From Parachlamydiaceae bacterium (GTDB lineage: Bacteria; Chlamydiota; Chlamydiia; Chlamydiales; Parachlamydiaceae), in contig JACDGH010000045.1 in assembly GCA_013815395.1 (NCBI GenBank), positions 1 through 13,372 on the forward strand: a stretch of 13,372 nucleotides of DNA, given 5' to 3'. Numbering within the stretch: position 1 is the first letter of the stretch; each line of letters begins with the position of its first letter. Positions 1 through 6,429 of the stretch are shown here, piece after piece. The notes beneath the pieces were generated by a model. That model made no database searches. It was not told the origin of the DNA and saw only the letters and a list, made by a program, of their open reading frames with translations. The translations under genes were made by a program, and so were the position numbers.

Positions 1-257
1 GCGGTTAGCTGATAGGTCTGAAATTGATAGAGCATTAATATTTACTGGACTGCTAGGACCAATTGCAGTAACTTTTTTTGATCGTGACTTTGTGCAAAAT
101 GGCGCAACCCGGTCTATAGTTGCTGGGTGTGCGGCGTTCTAACTTATCTTTGCTATAACAAGCCTAAGAACTTAGAGGACCTTTCTATCAAGCACTCTTT
201 ATAAGTCCGATAGCACTCTTGGTAATTGACGAGTTTGGAAAAAGTCACTTTACTTAA
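1..257 (+). pseudogene. Frameshifted 3' fragment of the paralogous hydrophobic-protein family (copy A)
   Basis: This stretch matches the 3' half of the intact family member at 1930-2186 almost base for base, roughly nine in ten by eye. Read from base 2, the frame begins RLADRSEID as in the intact copy. One G is missing near 134, where the intact copy has gcgggcg, and this leads to a TAA at 140-142. A second missing base near 190 would shift the frame again. The original stop position is retained at 255-257. The 5' part lies outside the window, so the whole gene could have been longer. It is most simply a dead duplicate of the 1604-2188 gene. The homology continues into the flanking non-coding DNA, so the duplication unit was larger than the gene. 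Confidence 0.85.
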
Positions 258-322
258 AGAACAATGATTGTGCATGGGATTGTTGAATGTTCATCTATAA
301 TTCTATCATAACATTACTTGAA

Positions 323-410
323 CGCCTTATTTCAAGGGCTTGAAATTATGTCAAGGAGCAGGGGTAATATCGCACGGAAGATTGTAAAACAATGCATTTC
401 TTGATGGATG
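323..410 (+). repeat. 88-bp post-gene direct repeat, copy 1
   Basis: This segment is repeated at 2369-2457 with few substitutions and no gaps that I can see. Both copies lie downstream of a member of the same paralogous gene family. It contains an imperfect palindrome (339-355) and an 18-codon reading frame (348-404). The spacer between family gene and repeat is short here and about 115 bases longer in copy 2. Confidence 0.8.
348..404 (+). CDS. 18-codon candidate small ORF, copy 1
   Basis: An ATG at 348 opens a frame encoding MSRSRGNIARKIVKQCIS, then TGA. An AAGGG ribosome-binding sequence lies at 334-338 with a 9-base spacer. The second copy at 2393-2449 has the same start, stop, binding site and spacing. 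The two differ by 8 bases; 5 are at third codon positions and only K/R, D/G and V/I change the peptide. Here the frame is also open upstream to 312 without a good start, so it could instead be the tail of a lost larger gene. No function is recognised. The peptide is basic. Confidence 0.3.
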   Translation: MSRSRGNIARKIVKQCIS

Positions 411-435
411 TGATGATAGGGAGATTTCTCAAAGC

Positions 436-452
436 CGAAAATCCGATTTTCG
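436..452. repeat. Short inverted repeat upstream of the 508 gene
   Basis: CGAAAAT (436-442) and ATTTTCG (446-452) form a perfect 7-bp stem with a 3-base loop. It lies 12 bases before a TATAAT (464-469) that could be the -10 box of the gene at 508. No matching -35 box is obvious. It could be an operator, the terminator of whatever precedes it, or a genome-wide repeat; the sequence does not decide. Confidence 0.4.
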
Positions 453-507
453 AATGCGCTATGTATAATTTATATTATTGTTGTTTTAATTATTTATTGA
501 GGTTGTT

Positions 508-975
508 TTGGATCCTTTTTTTACTATTAATCGTTCTTCACAAACTATGAATCCCTTCTTTAGTTTACAAGATTTAGCATGTATAAGTGCCGTATCAAGA
601 GAAAACAAAGCTGAGGCTAGATATACGCTTGAAAAATACCCATTGTTCTCACCAGGGGATGCTATAAAAAATACAGAATCGTGTTTATTTAGACTAAAAT
701 CTAGCCTAAAATCCAGACTGAATTCCAGGCAAAAAATTAATTTACCCCCTTCGGTTTTACATGGCAGCGTTGTTCTTGCCAATTCCGTAGCCTTATTAAT
801 TTTCTCAATCTCATTAACAGTTATCACACTCGATTTGTTGAAAGTACCGACTGATGAAATCTTTGCAGCTCAACTTAAAAATTTTGGAGACAGCCCTAAA
901 TTTATTTGTGCGGTATCTTTTACAGCATCGATAATAACGGGGGCTTTAAAAAGACATTTTAACTATGAGTTCTAA
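508..975 (+). CDS. Paralogous family member (copy B), putative membrane protein, 155 aa, TTG start
   Basis: The protein is homologous to the 1604-2188 product through its N-terminal ~65 residues (FF-T-NRSS, then NPF, LAC-SAVS-ENK, KYPLFSP and RLKS), and both end in KRHF. The middle differs. The start is a TTG at 508, placed by alignment: gaggttgtt precedes it exactly as it precedes the ATG of the sister gene, so ATG has probably mutated to TTG here. The second half has two hydrophobic stretches (about residues 90-110 and 133-148), compatible with two membrane segments. A paired hydrophobic region resembles the layout of chlamydial inclusion-membrane (Inc) proteins, but no specific motif supports that. 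The LAC-SAVS-ENK stretch weakly resembles the second half of an F-box. The function is unknown. Confidence 0.7.
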   Translation: MDPFFTINRSSQTMNPFFSLQDLACISAVSRENKAEARYTLEKYPLFSPGDAIKNTESCLFRLKSSLKSRLNSRQKINLPPSVLHGSVVLANSVALLIFSISLTVITLDLLKVPTDEIFAAQLKNFGDSPKFICAVSFTASIITGALKRHFNYEF

Positions 976-1114
976 GCCTAATACTGATAAGTTTCAACTG
1001 TAATTCAAAATGTATGTAATAATTTTATTATTGATCTTCATTACAAAGGCCTATTTGCTATTATCATATTTATTGAAATTATTTTGTAAATTTTTTATCT
1101 TTTAAAAGGTTATC

Positions 1115-1151
1115 ATGATTTGTTTTTATTACTACTAATCGTTCTTCACAG
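1115..1151 (+). pseudogene. 5' relic of the paralogous family (copy C), abutting a repeat element
   Basis: A short stretch, ACTAATCGTTCTTCACA (1134-1150), reproduces the codons for TNRSS that open the other family members. It is preceded by a possible ATG (1115) with AAAAGG at 1104-1109. The ATG is one base out of frame with the conserved codons, so even this remnant is broken. Right after these codons the sequence changes to a GC-richer repeat (from about 1152), and no later part of the gene is recognisable. It looks like a family copy of which only the start survives. Confidence 0.65.
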
Positions 1152-1366
1152 GCGCGGAGAAATGCAGAGGCGCAGAGAGCTAAAATTGATTATAAGTAAT
1201 TTACAGGTTGGAGATTTTAAAAAATAGTTAGTCGAACTTATAAATTTCAAATTAAAGGGGTTCATAATTTTGCCCATCTTTCTCTAACTATGATTTATTT
1301 TATTAATAATTTAGGTCCCAGCGTCTCAGCGTTTCTATCCACCTCTCTGCGTTTCCCTTTTACCTC
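1152..1366. mobile_element. Small inverted-repeat element (gcagaggcgcagag type), MITE-like
   Basis: The left end carries repeated GCAGAG/GCGCAGAG units (1154-1179) and the right end carries their inverted counterparts (about 1320-1366). An 11-base match, GAAATGCAGAG at 1159-1169 against CTCTGCGTTTC at 1345-1355, is inverted with one mismatch. The ~140 bases between are AT-rich and non-coding. No transposase and no clear target duplication are seen. Short repeats with this type of end occur in many bacterial genomes. The exact borders are uncertain. Confidence 0.5.
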
Positions 1367-1603
1367 TAAACGTATAAAACCCTAAAAAAATTCCGCCCCC
1401 AATTCTTCCCAAGAACTATAAAATTAATATAAAAATTATGATTCTTGGAAATTATATGCTGGCATAAATTTCAAATAAATTCATTATAAATTAATATCTT
1501 GTTAATAATAAATTAATAATTATAATATATAATTATGGAAATAAATTGCATAATTAGTTATAATTAAATGCGATAATTATTTTTAAATATAATGGAGGTT
1601 GTT
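1367..1603 (+). promoter_or_regulatory. AT-rich upstream region of the 1604 gene
   Basis: This is very AT-rich spacer with several TATAAT-like hexamers (for example 1521-1526 and 1559-1564), so a single promoter cannot be picked. The motif taataataaattaata, just before the first of these, recurs at about 2278-2293 behind the gene. That supports tandem duplication that included upstream DNA. The ribosome binding site is GGAGG at 1594-1598, five bases before the ATG at 1604. No gene is seen here. Confidence 0.45.
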
Positions 1604-2188
1604 ATGAGTTCTTTTTTTTCAACTAATCGTTCTTCCGATATGGTGAACCCTTTTATTGATTTACAAGGCTTAGCTTGTTTGAGCGCTGTATCAAAAGAAA
1701 ACAAAATTTTAGCGAGATTTGAGATTCAAAAATATCCTTTGTTTTCTCCTGTAAGTGCATTAAGAAATGCAGAATCAACGTGTTTTTCGAGATTGAAATC
1801 TAGAGTTATAACTAAATTGTCCAACACTACATTAAAAAATGTTTTAGCCGATGTCAAACCATTAGCAAGAGATTCTATTTTTGCATCCATGGGACCAGCA
1901 ATTTTTGCAATATCAGAATTAGGAATTGAGCGGTTAGCTGATAGGTCTGAAATTGATAAAGCATTAATATTTACTGGACTGTTAGGACCTATTGTTTTAA
2001 CTTTTTTAGAACGTGACATTTTGCCAGGTGGAGTAAACCGGTCTATAGTTGCTGGGTTTGCGGGCGTACTAGCTTATCTTTGCTATAACAATACTAAGAA
2101 CTTAGAGGACCTTTCTGTTCAAGCACTTTTTATTAGTCCGATAGCACTCTTGGTAATTGACGGGTTTGTAAAAAGACACTTTACTTAA
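1604..2188 (+). CDS. Paralogous family member (copy D), putative membrane protein, 194 aa
   Basis: This is the only apparently intact member of the local family. I choose the ATG at 1604 because GGAGG (1594-1598) sits five bases upstream; the ATG at 1592 lies inside that site. The N-terminal half is polar and shared with the 508 product (TNRSS, NPF, LACLSAVSKENK, KYPLFSP). The C-terminal half, after about residue 85, has four hydrophobic stretches, around FASMGPAIFAIS, IFTGLLGPIVLTF, SIVAGFAGVLAYLCY and ALFISPIALLVI, and ends KRHFT. The soluble head plus hydrophobic C-terminal half suggests a membrane or host-membrane protein. The region around residues 19-38 faintly resembles the second half of an F-box. 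No database family is recognised. The 3' half is duplicated at the left edge of the window. Confidence 0.75.
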   Translation: MSSFFSTNRSSDMVNPFIDLQGLACLSAVSKENKILARFEIQKYPLFSPVSALRNAESTCFSRLKSRVITKLSNTTLKNVLADVKPLARDSIFASMGPAIFAISELGIERLADRSEIDKALIFTGLLGPIVLTFLERDILPGGVNRSIVAGFAGVLAYLCYNNTKNLEDLSVQALFISPIALLVIDGFVKRHFT

Positions 2189-2225
2189 AGAACAATGATT
2201 GTGCTTGGGATTGTCGTATGTTCAT
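1930..2225 (+). repeat. Long direct repeat of window positions 1-296
   Basis: The 3' half of the intact gene and about 35 bases beyond its stop are repeated at the left edge of the window with high identity. The only gaps noticed are the two single-base losses that break the left copy. The left copy begins at the window edge, so the real repeat is longer. It is evidence of recent tandem or segmental duplication. Confidence 0.85.
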
Positions 2226-2368
2226 CTCATCTCAAAGATAATCCAATATACAAATTTATCGTAAATTAACATATTTTTAATAATAAATTAATATCTTCAA
2301 TGTATAATTTTGTTTAGAAAATGGATAAATTTTTTGTTATATATTTTTGTAATAGCTTTTTTTTATTG

Positions 2369-2457
2369 GCCTTATTTTAAGGGCTTGACATTATGTCAAG
2401 GAGCAAGGATAATGTAGCACGAAAGATTGTCAAACAATGTATTTCCTGATCGATGGG
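2369..2457 (+). repeat. 88-bp post-gene direct repeat, copy 2
   Basis: This is the second copy of the segment at 323-410. It contains a near-perfect palindrome, CTTGACAT, one base, ATGTCAAG (2384-2400), which could form a 7-bp stem with a 3-base loop spanning the start codon of the small frame. The rest of the 2189-2531 spacer is AT-rich, includes a partial copy of the family upstream sequence near 2278-2312, and shows no other gene. Confidence 0.8.
2393..2449 (+). CDS. 18-codon candidate small ORF, copy 2
   Basis: The frame encodes MSRSKDNVARKIVKQCIS then TGA, with AAGGG at 2379-2383 nine bases before the ATG. Unlike copy 1, an in-frame TAA sits just upstream (2378-2380). If this is a gene, it must therefore start here. 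A small hairpin (2384-2400) covers the start codon and could gate translation. No function is recognised. It may equally be conserved only because the flanking DNA was recently duplicated. Confidence 0.3.
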   Translation: MSRSKDNVARKIVKQCIS

Positions 2458-2531
2458 AAAGTCACATCGACCGCATCGACTTCTAATCTTTTCTCTTTTT
2501 TACTTTGCTGCTTTTTCTACGGAGATTTTAA

Positions 2532-3659
2532 ATGGATTTATTTATTACTTGTGCGCAGCGTTTAGAGCCTCTATTAGTTGAGGAGCTTGGACAACTAGGC
2601 TTTATGCATGTCGAAGCCGGTTTTCGCGGCGTACATGTCAAAAATGTTAATATAGATGCGGTTTATCGGATCAACTACCTTTCGAGATTGGCTGGACGTG
2701 TGCTTATGCCCTTAGCCAGTTTTCGTTGCTACGAAGCCAAATCGCTCTATGGCGGCATTATTAAAGTAGATTGGCTAAAATATATTGCCAGAGGGAAAAC
2801 GTTTGCTATTGACGCCAATGTGTCACATCCTCAATTGCGCAATAGCTTATTTGCAGCCCAAGTGGCAAAAGATGCTATTTGTGATCAGTTGCGTGATAGG
2901 ATAGGCATTAGACCTAATATTGATGTTCAAGAGCCCGATGTTCAGCTGAATCTGTACATTCATGATCAATGGGCTATTATGAGCGTAGACACTTCCGGAA
3001 AGCCATTAAGCCGCAGAGGTTACCGCATGGAAAGTGTGGAAGCGCCATTTCAAGAAACCTTGGCGGCGGCTCTACTCATGCTTGCAAAATATCAAGGTAA
3101 TGAGATCCTACTTGATCCTTGCTGTGGCTCCGGTACGATATTAATAGAAGCGGCATTAATTGCCTCTAAAACACCACCTGGATTTTTACGCAAGCAATGG
3201 GGATTTTTTAGTTTACCTGAGTTTTCTCAAACGGAATGGCTAAAAGTTAAAAATGACGCTGATTCGAAAAAGATTGATTTTCCTAAGCACCAAATTTTTG
3301 GCTGTGATATTAACAAACAAGCGGTACATTCTACGAAAGTCAATGCCCGTGCCACAGGCTTGCATCAACAGATTGAAGTTTCGAATTGCGATTTCCGTGA
3401 ATTTTACCCAACTGTGGTTCCCAACTTAGTGATTACTAATCCGCCGCATGGTCGACGCCTAGAAGATGAGGAAAGTTTGTGCCCCCTTTATCGCAGCTTA
3501 GGCGATTTTCTTAAACGACAAACGGCCAAACCTGCTAAAGGATTTGTATTTACAGGAAGTCCTATGTTATCTAAAGAAGTGGGATTAGCAGCGAAGCGTA
3601 GATATGTTTTGGATAATGGTGGTGTCGAATCGCGCTTGCTAGAGTATGATCTCTTTTAG
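2532..3659 (+). CDS. THUMP-domain class I SAM-dependent RNA methyltransferase, RlmL-N/YpsC type
   Basis: A 375-residue cytoplasmic enzyme predicted to methylate guanine N2 in RNA, by family most likely 23S rRNA. The N-terminus (LFITCAQRLEPLLVEELGQLG) is the opening typical of the family. A THUMP RNA-binding region follows at about residues 45-160. The Rossmann methyltransferase domain has motif I LDPCCGSGT (194-202), a GCDIN acidic-loop motif for the adenosine of SAM, and the catalytic NPPHG (303-307), an N2-guanine NPP[YH] motif. The length fits the stand-alone YpsC form rather than the ~700-residue E. coli RlmL fusion. The start is set by GGAG (2521-2524) seven bases upstream. The exact target base cannot be read from the sequence. 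It precedes the BTB-LRR gene by 58 bases in the same direction. Confidence 0.88.
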   Translation: MDLFITCAQRLEPLLVEELGQLGFMHVEAGFRGVHVKNVNIDAVYRINYLSRLAGRVLMPLASFRCYEAKSLYGGIIKVDWLKYIARGKTFAIDANVSHPQLRNSLFAAQVAKDAICDQLRDRIGIRPNIDVQEPDVQLNLYIHDQWAIMSVDTSGKPLSRRGYRMESVEAPFQETLAAALLMLAKYQGNEILLDPCCGSGTILIEAALIASKTPPGFLRKQWGFFSLPEFSQTEWLKVKNDADSKKIDFPKHQIFGCDINKQAVHSTKVNARATGLHQQIEVSNCDFREFYPTVVPNLVITNPPHGRRLEDEESLCPLYRSLGDFLKRQTAKPAKGFVFTGSPMLSKEVGLAAKRRYVLDNGGVESRLLEYDLF

Positions 3660-3717
3660 ATTTTTACCTATATCTTGTTAAGGTGAGTAGGCTTATAGGC
3701 CTTCTTTTGAGGATTTT

Positions 3718-5205
3718 ATGATGGATTTTCCGGCGCTGCTGCCTAAAGTTTTGCTCTATTGTAAAACAGTATCCTTAGAAGAGGAGTTATTTGACCTACT
3801 GATTCAAAAGCCGGAAGACCTGGTTTTATTTTTTGAGGTGGCCACTGCTGATGAAACTTGGACGGGATCTCATGATTATTTAATCGCAAAGCTGCTTGAT
3901 TGGCTAACTGAGCAAGCATTCAATAATCTACTTTCTGCTGATCTTTATAAACGGGCAGTCAAGTCCATGCAAGTCCACCACGAAGTGCTTGCGCAAATAA
4001 TTCCTAAGGACATTAAAGTTCAGCTAAAAGACGAAACAGTCGATATCAATAGCTTACTTTTAGGTTCAATTTCCGATTTCTTTAAGGACATTTTGCTCAT
4101 TGAATGTCGCGATAAAAACATTTCTGTCTTAAATCTTCAGTCCGTTACTTATCAGCTTTTTTCCCCAATGCAAACAATTGCCATAACCGGAGATATCCCT
4201 GATCTTTGGAAAAAGGAGCAAAAAGAAGTAGAAAGACTATTGCGACAAGCACTTTCTTGGAATGTTGAAAGTGTGATTAAAGCCTGTCAGTTAACGCTTA
4301 AAAAATACATTAATTCCGAAAATGCCATTGATTTGCTTATTCAGTCACAGCAGGAATTGTGGGGGTATTTTAAACGAGAATGCATCGACTTTATTAACGA
4401 TAAAATGTTTGGATTTCATCTGGGGGCCCCTACTGATGAGCGCCTATTATTCGAATTTTATGATTTTAGTGATGCCACACTGAAAGTGTTTCAAAGATTA
4501 GAGGCGTGGATTACCGATTTAGTTTTCAGGAAAACTTTAATTGAAAATGCGCAATTTGTGGCGTGTGTTAGAAGATGTCCAAAACTAGTTCTTCTTGATA
4601 TCAGCGGATCATTTGTTTTCAGTGAATATTTAAATCAAATTCAGAAAGAATTGCAGGGCCTTAATTTATCTGAATGTGCATGGCTAAATCAAAAGACGCT
4701 CAAAAAAATGGCTGAGATTTGTCCGGAAGTGAAGGATTTGATTCTATCTAGTAATTATCAACTGAATTTTACTGCTTGGGGTGAGCTCATAAAATTTAAA
4801 AATCTAAAATCTTTAAACCTATCCCGCTGTCATCAGATTTCAGATGATGATTTTTCAACTATTCTTAAAGCTTGTTTGAGCCTAACGGATTTGGTTTTAG
4901 ATGAATGTAGAAAAATTGGCGATAAAGGTTTTTTTGAATTAGCCAAAAGTTTACCTCGTTTGACTTCCTTAAGCCTTGTGCATTGTTCCATTTCGGATAG
5001 TGCTTTGCTAGAAATTGCCGCAAGAAGTAGGGTTTTGACCTCATTGAATTTAAGACGTTGCGAGCAACTCACCGAAAAAGGTTTTAAGGATCTTGCCAAG
5101 CATGCTTTTGTGTTAAAAGAATTAAATTTATCTGAATGCAATGTGACCGAAGTAACTGTGGAAGCGATTCGTCACCGACATCCTTATTTGCAGATTATAA
5201 TATAA
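3718..5205 (+). CDS. BTB/POZ-like plus leucine-rich-repeat protein, putative eukaryote-like effector
   Basis: A 495-residue protein with no signal peptide or membrane segment. Residues 1-100 are helical with no recognised domain. Residues ~105-195 look like a BTB/POZ fold: VDINSLLLGSISDFFKD matches the 'vHr.iLaarS.yF' start, then LNLQSVTYQLF, ITGDI, a LLRQALSWNVESVIKAC helix pair, and a BACK-like helical stretch. Residues ~288-495 are leucine-rich repeats of the Cys-containing F-box/RNI type (LNLSEC, LNLSRCHQISDDDF, LVLDECRKIGDKGF, LNLRRCEQLTEKGF). In eukaryotes BTB proteins bind CUL3 ligases and an attached repeat domain picks the substrate. Expanded BTB and F-box families are known in amoeba-associated chlamydiae. 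GAGG at 3709-3712 supports the start at 3718, and the ATG at 3721 is an alternative. The BTB call is by eye and less certain than the LRR call. Confidence 0.75.
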   Translation: MMDFPALLPKVLLYCKTVSLEEELFDLLIQKPEDLVLFFEVATADETWTGSHDYLIAKLLDWLTEQAFNNLLSADLYKRAVKSMQVHHEVLAQIIPKDIKVQLKDETVDINSLLLGSISDFFKDILLIECRDKNISVLNLQSVTYQLFSPMQTIAITGDIPDLWKKEQKEVERLLRQALSWNVESVIKACQLTLKKYINSENAIDLLIQSQQELWGYFKRECIDFINDKMFGFHLGAPTDERLLFEFYDFSDATLKVFQRLEAWITDLVFRKTLIENAQFVACVRRCPKLVLLDISGSFVFSEYLNQIQKELQGLNLSECAWLNQKTLKKMAEICPEVKDLILSSNYQLNFTAWGELIKFKNLKSLNLSRCHQISDDDFSTILKACLSLTDLVLDECRKIGDKGFFELAKSLPRLTSLSLVHCSISDSALLEIAARSRVLTSLNLRRCEQLTEKGFKDLAKHAFVLKELNLSECNVTEVTVEAIRHRHPYLQIII

Positions 5206-5244
5206 TTGCTGAGTGTTCGTTTAGAGCCCTGTTAGTCAATAGAT

Positions 5245-5594
5245 AAAGGTTAATTCGCCCTGGCTACCTTATTTGAGGCGATCTTTTTTTGACTAAAAAA
5301 AATTTCGCGAATCACCGGCGCTTGGATTCTAATATTTTTTTAAATCCCCACGGCTTGCGCCTCCAGCGCTACACGCGTGGGCTAGTATTGGGATGTTCCT
5401 CCTGAAAAAACAAATAGGCAATCTATTAATATTAGTTTAATGTCGTGGACTTTTGTTGAAGACAACTGCGCACATGGTGTAATTTTTGTTCAGGAGGAAC
5501 AGCCCAATACTAGCCCACGTGTGTAGCGCTGGAGGTGCAAACCGTGGGAATTTAACAAAAAATATTTGATCCCCAGCCCGGCGAATTAACCTTT
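5245..5594. mobile_element. 350-bp palindromic MITE-like element
   Basis: The outer ends are a 15-bp perfect inverted repeat: AAAGGTTAATTCGCC at 5245-5259 and its complement at 5580-5594. Inside lies a second, longer inverted repeat with arms of 65 bases at 5341-5405 and 5490-5554. These arms match at 60 of 65 positions and enclose an 84-base loop. The left side has about 55 extra bases (5260-5316) missing on the right. No transposase is encoded, so any movement would need an enzyme supplied elsewhere. Transcribed RNA would fold into a very long hairpin. No clear target-site duplication was found. The right edge lies at the broken 5' end of a collagen-like reading frame. Confidence 0.75.
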
Positions 5595-5767
5595 TTTCGT
5601 TAAACCGAAAAGGTTGTCCAGGCGTTAATGGATTTTACTCTTCTAGTAGTGGTGGTGATGGAGGAAATGGCCCTTTAGGTGAAGGAACTGGTGGAAACGG
5701 GGGGATGGGTCCTCAAGGAAGAGGAAGAGATGGGCGTGATGGCAATAATAACAGAAATAGAGATTAA
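5595..5767 (+). pseudogene. 5'-truncated collagen-like (Gly-rich) gene fragment
   Basis: A frame with stop TAA at 5765-5767 encodes a Gly-rich C-terminus with G-x-y triplets (GGDGGNGPLGEG, then TGGNGGMGPQGRGRDGRDG) and an Asn/Arg tail. It is open leftwards to 5570, but has no usable start codon or ribosome binding site, and the frame runs into the inverted-repeat element ending at 5594. No matching 5' half lies on the other side of the element. It is therefore probably the remaining 3' end of a gene like the collagen-like gene 36 bases downstream. It could instead be translated from a start outside standard codons, which is less likely. Confidence 0.6.
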
Positions 5768-5800
5768 CATTAAGAAAGTAGAATAGCACAAGGATTTAAA

Positions 5801-6034
5801 ATGAAAAACATACGTATAATAGCAATGATGGGTTTTATGCTTTTACAGTGTGGACCAATTTATACTTTCAGTTTGGATAAAATTATCGACCGCGCCCAAG
5901 ATGGCCAAGATGGTATTAATGCGCAAAATGGGCAAAATGGGCAAAATGGTATAAATGGGGGCGCCGGACAAGATGGGGGCAATGGAGGGAATGGCGGTAA
6001 CGGGAGTAACGGTGGTAACGGAGGGAATGGTTAA
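5801..6034 (+). CDS. Small secreted collagen-like repeat protein, 77 aa
   Basis: The N-terminus (MKNIRIIAMMGFMLLQCGPIYTFS) is a short basic start plus hydrophobic core, i.e. a signal peptide. A lipobox reading (LLQCG) is possible but weak. From about residue 33 to the end the protein is a run of triplets with Gly in a fixed position, first NGQ/DGQ/NGI and then NGG, ending in NGG NGG NG. This is collagen-like in period, but with Asn rather than Pro, so it need not form a collagen triple helix. AAGG at 5790-5793 supports the ATG. The end is abrupt, within the repeat, so slippage or truncation may set the length. The truncated collagen-like fragment lies just upstream. A surface or adhesion role is only a guess. 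Confidence 0.65.
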   Translation: MKNIRIIAMMGFMLLQCGPIYTFSLDKIIDRAQDGQDGINAQNGQNGQNGINGGAGQDGGNGGNGGNGSNGGNGGNG

Positions 6035-6193
6035 ATTTCTACAAATAGACGGCATTTTGAATATTCCTGAATGCTCCCAAAAGTACTTTTTTTTTAAAAC
6101 TCATTCTATTCAATCATTTAGACTTGCTTTTGTAATGCACTTCTAGATTTTGAATGGGTTGTTGCAAATAATTTAGGGTTGAAAAACTGATGG

Positions 6194-6237
6194 AAAAGGC
6201 TCCAAAGCCTTTTAGCCACCAAATGATGGTTTTTTTT
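6194..6237 (+). terminator. Tandem hairpins followed by T-run, candidate terminator
   Basis: AAAAGGCT (6194-6201) pairs perfectly with AGCCTTTT (6206-6213) around a 4-base loop. A second weaker stem, CCACC (6216-6220) with GATGG (6225-6229), is followed by eight T residues (6230-6237). On the plus strand this has the form of an intrinsic terminator for the collagen-like gene ending at 6034, although it is 160 bases away. Confidence 0.45.
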
Positions 6238-6325
6238 ATTAGTAATTGAATTCCAGCAGATTTTAGGTCTCTATCCAAATCTTATAGAGCCCTATCCTTC
6301 GGAACTTCGCTAACAAATGAACAGT

Positions 6326-6377
6326 GCCTTTATTATTATTTTTCCCGCTGACAACAGGGCAAAATAATAATAAGGGC
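6326..6377. repeat. Long stem-loop in convergent intergenic region
   Basis: Two 21-base arms (6326-6346 and 6357-6377) are inverted copies with 2 mismatches around a 10-base loop (gctgacaaca). The arms are built of TTATTATTATTTT capped by GC ends. It lies between the plus-strand collagen-like gene and the stop of the minus-strand FliO-like gene, so it could act as a two-way terminator. It could also be a dispersed repeat. The remaining spacer (6241-6325, 6378-6429) shows no gene. Confidence 0.6.
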
Positions 6378-6429
6378 GCTATACATGCGATTGAAGGAAT
6401 CGAAAATCACGAATATTTGTAATTGTCAA

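Noticed and set aside
486..827. Minus-strand 113-aa frame
   Set aside because: It lies antisense to the supported family gene at 508-975 and has no recognisable features.
1694..1702. KEN-box-like SKENK in the 1604 gene product as an APC/C degron
   Set aside because: Three residues are too few, and the paralogue at 508 has REN at that place. Coincidence with the Cdc20-like gene is more likely.
5206..5244. tRNA or small RNA after the BTB-LRR gene
   Set aside because: No cloverleaf, and the space is only 39 bases.
5872..6031. CRISPR-like short repeats
   Set aside because: The periodicity is 9 bases and in frame with Gly-x-y triplets, so it is coding repeat without spacers.
5955..6146. 63-aa plus-strand frame overlapping the collagen-like gene
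   Set aside because: It is a repeat-derived shadow in another frame; the Met/Val/Thr-rich start mirrors the Gly-codon repeat.
6241..6320. Possible transposase remnant in the convergent spacer
   Set aside because: Translations in the frames inspected gave only short stop-broken pieces with no recognisable motif.
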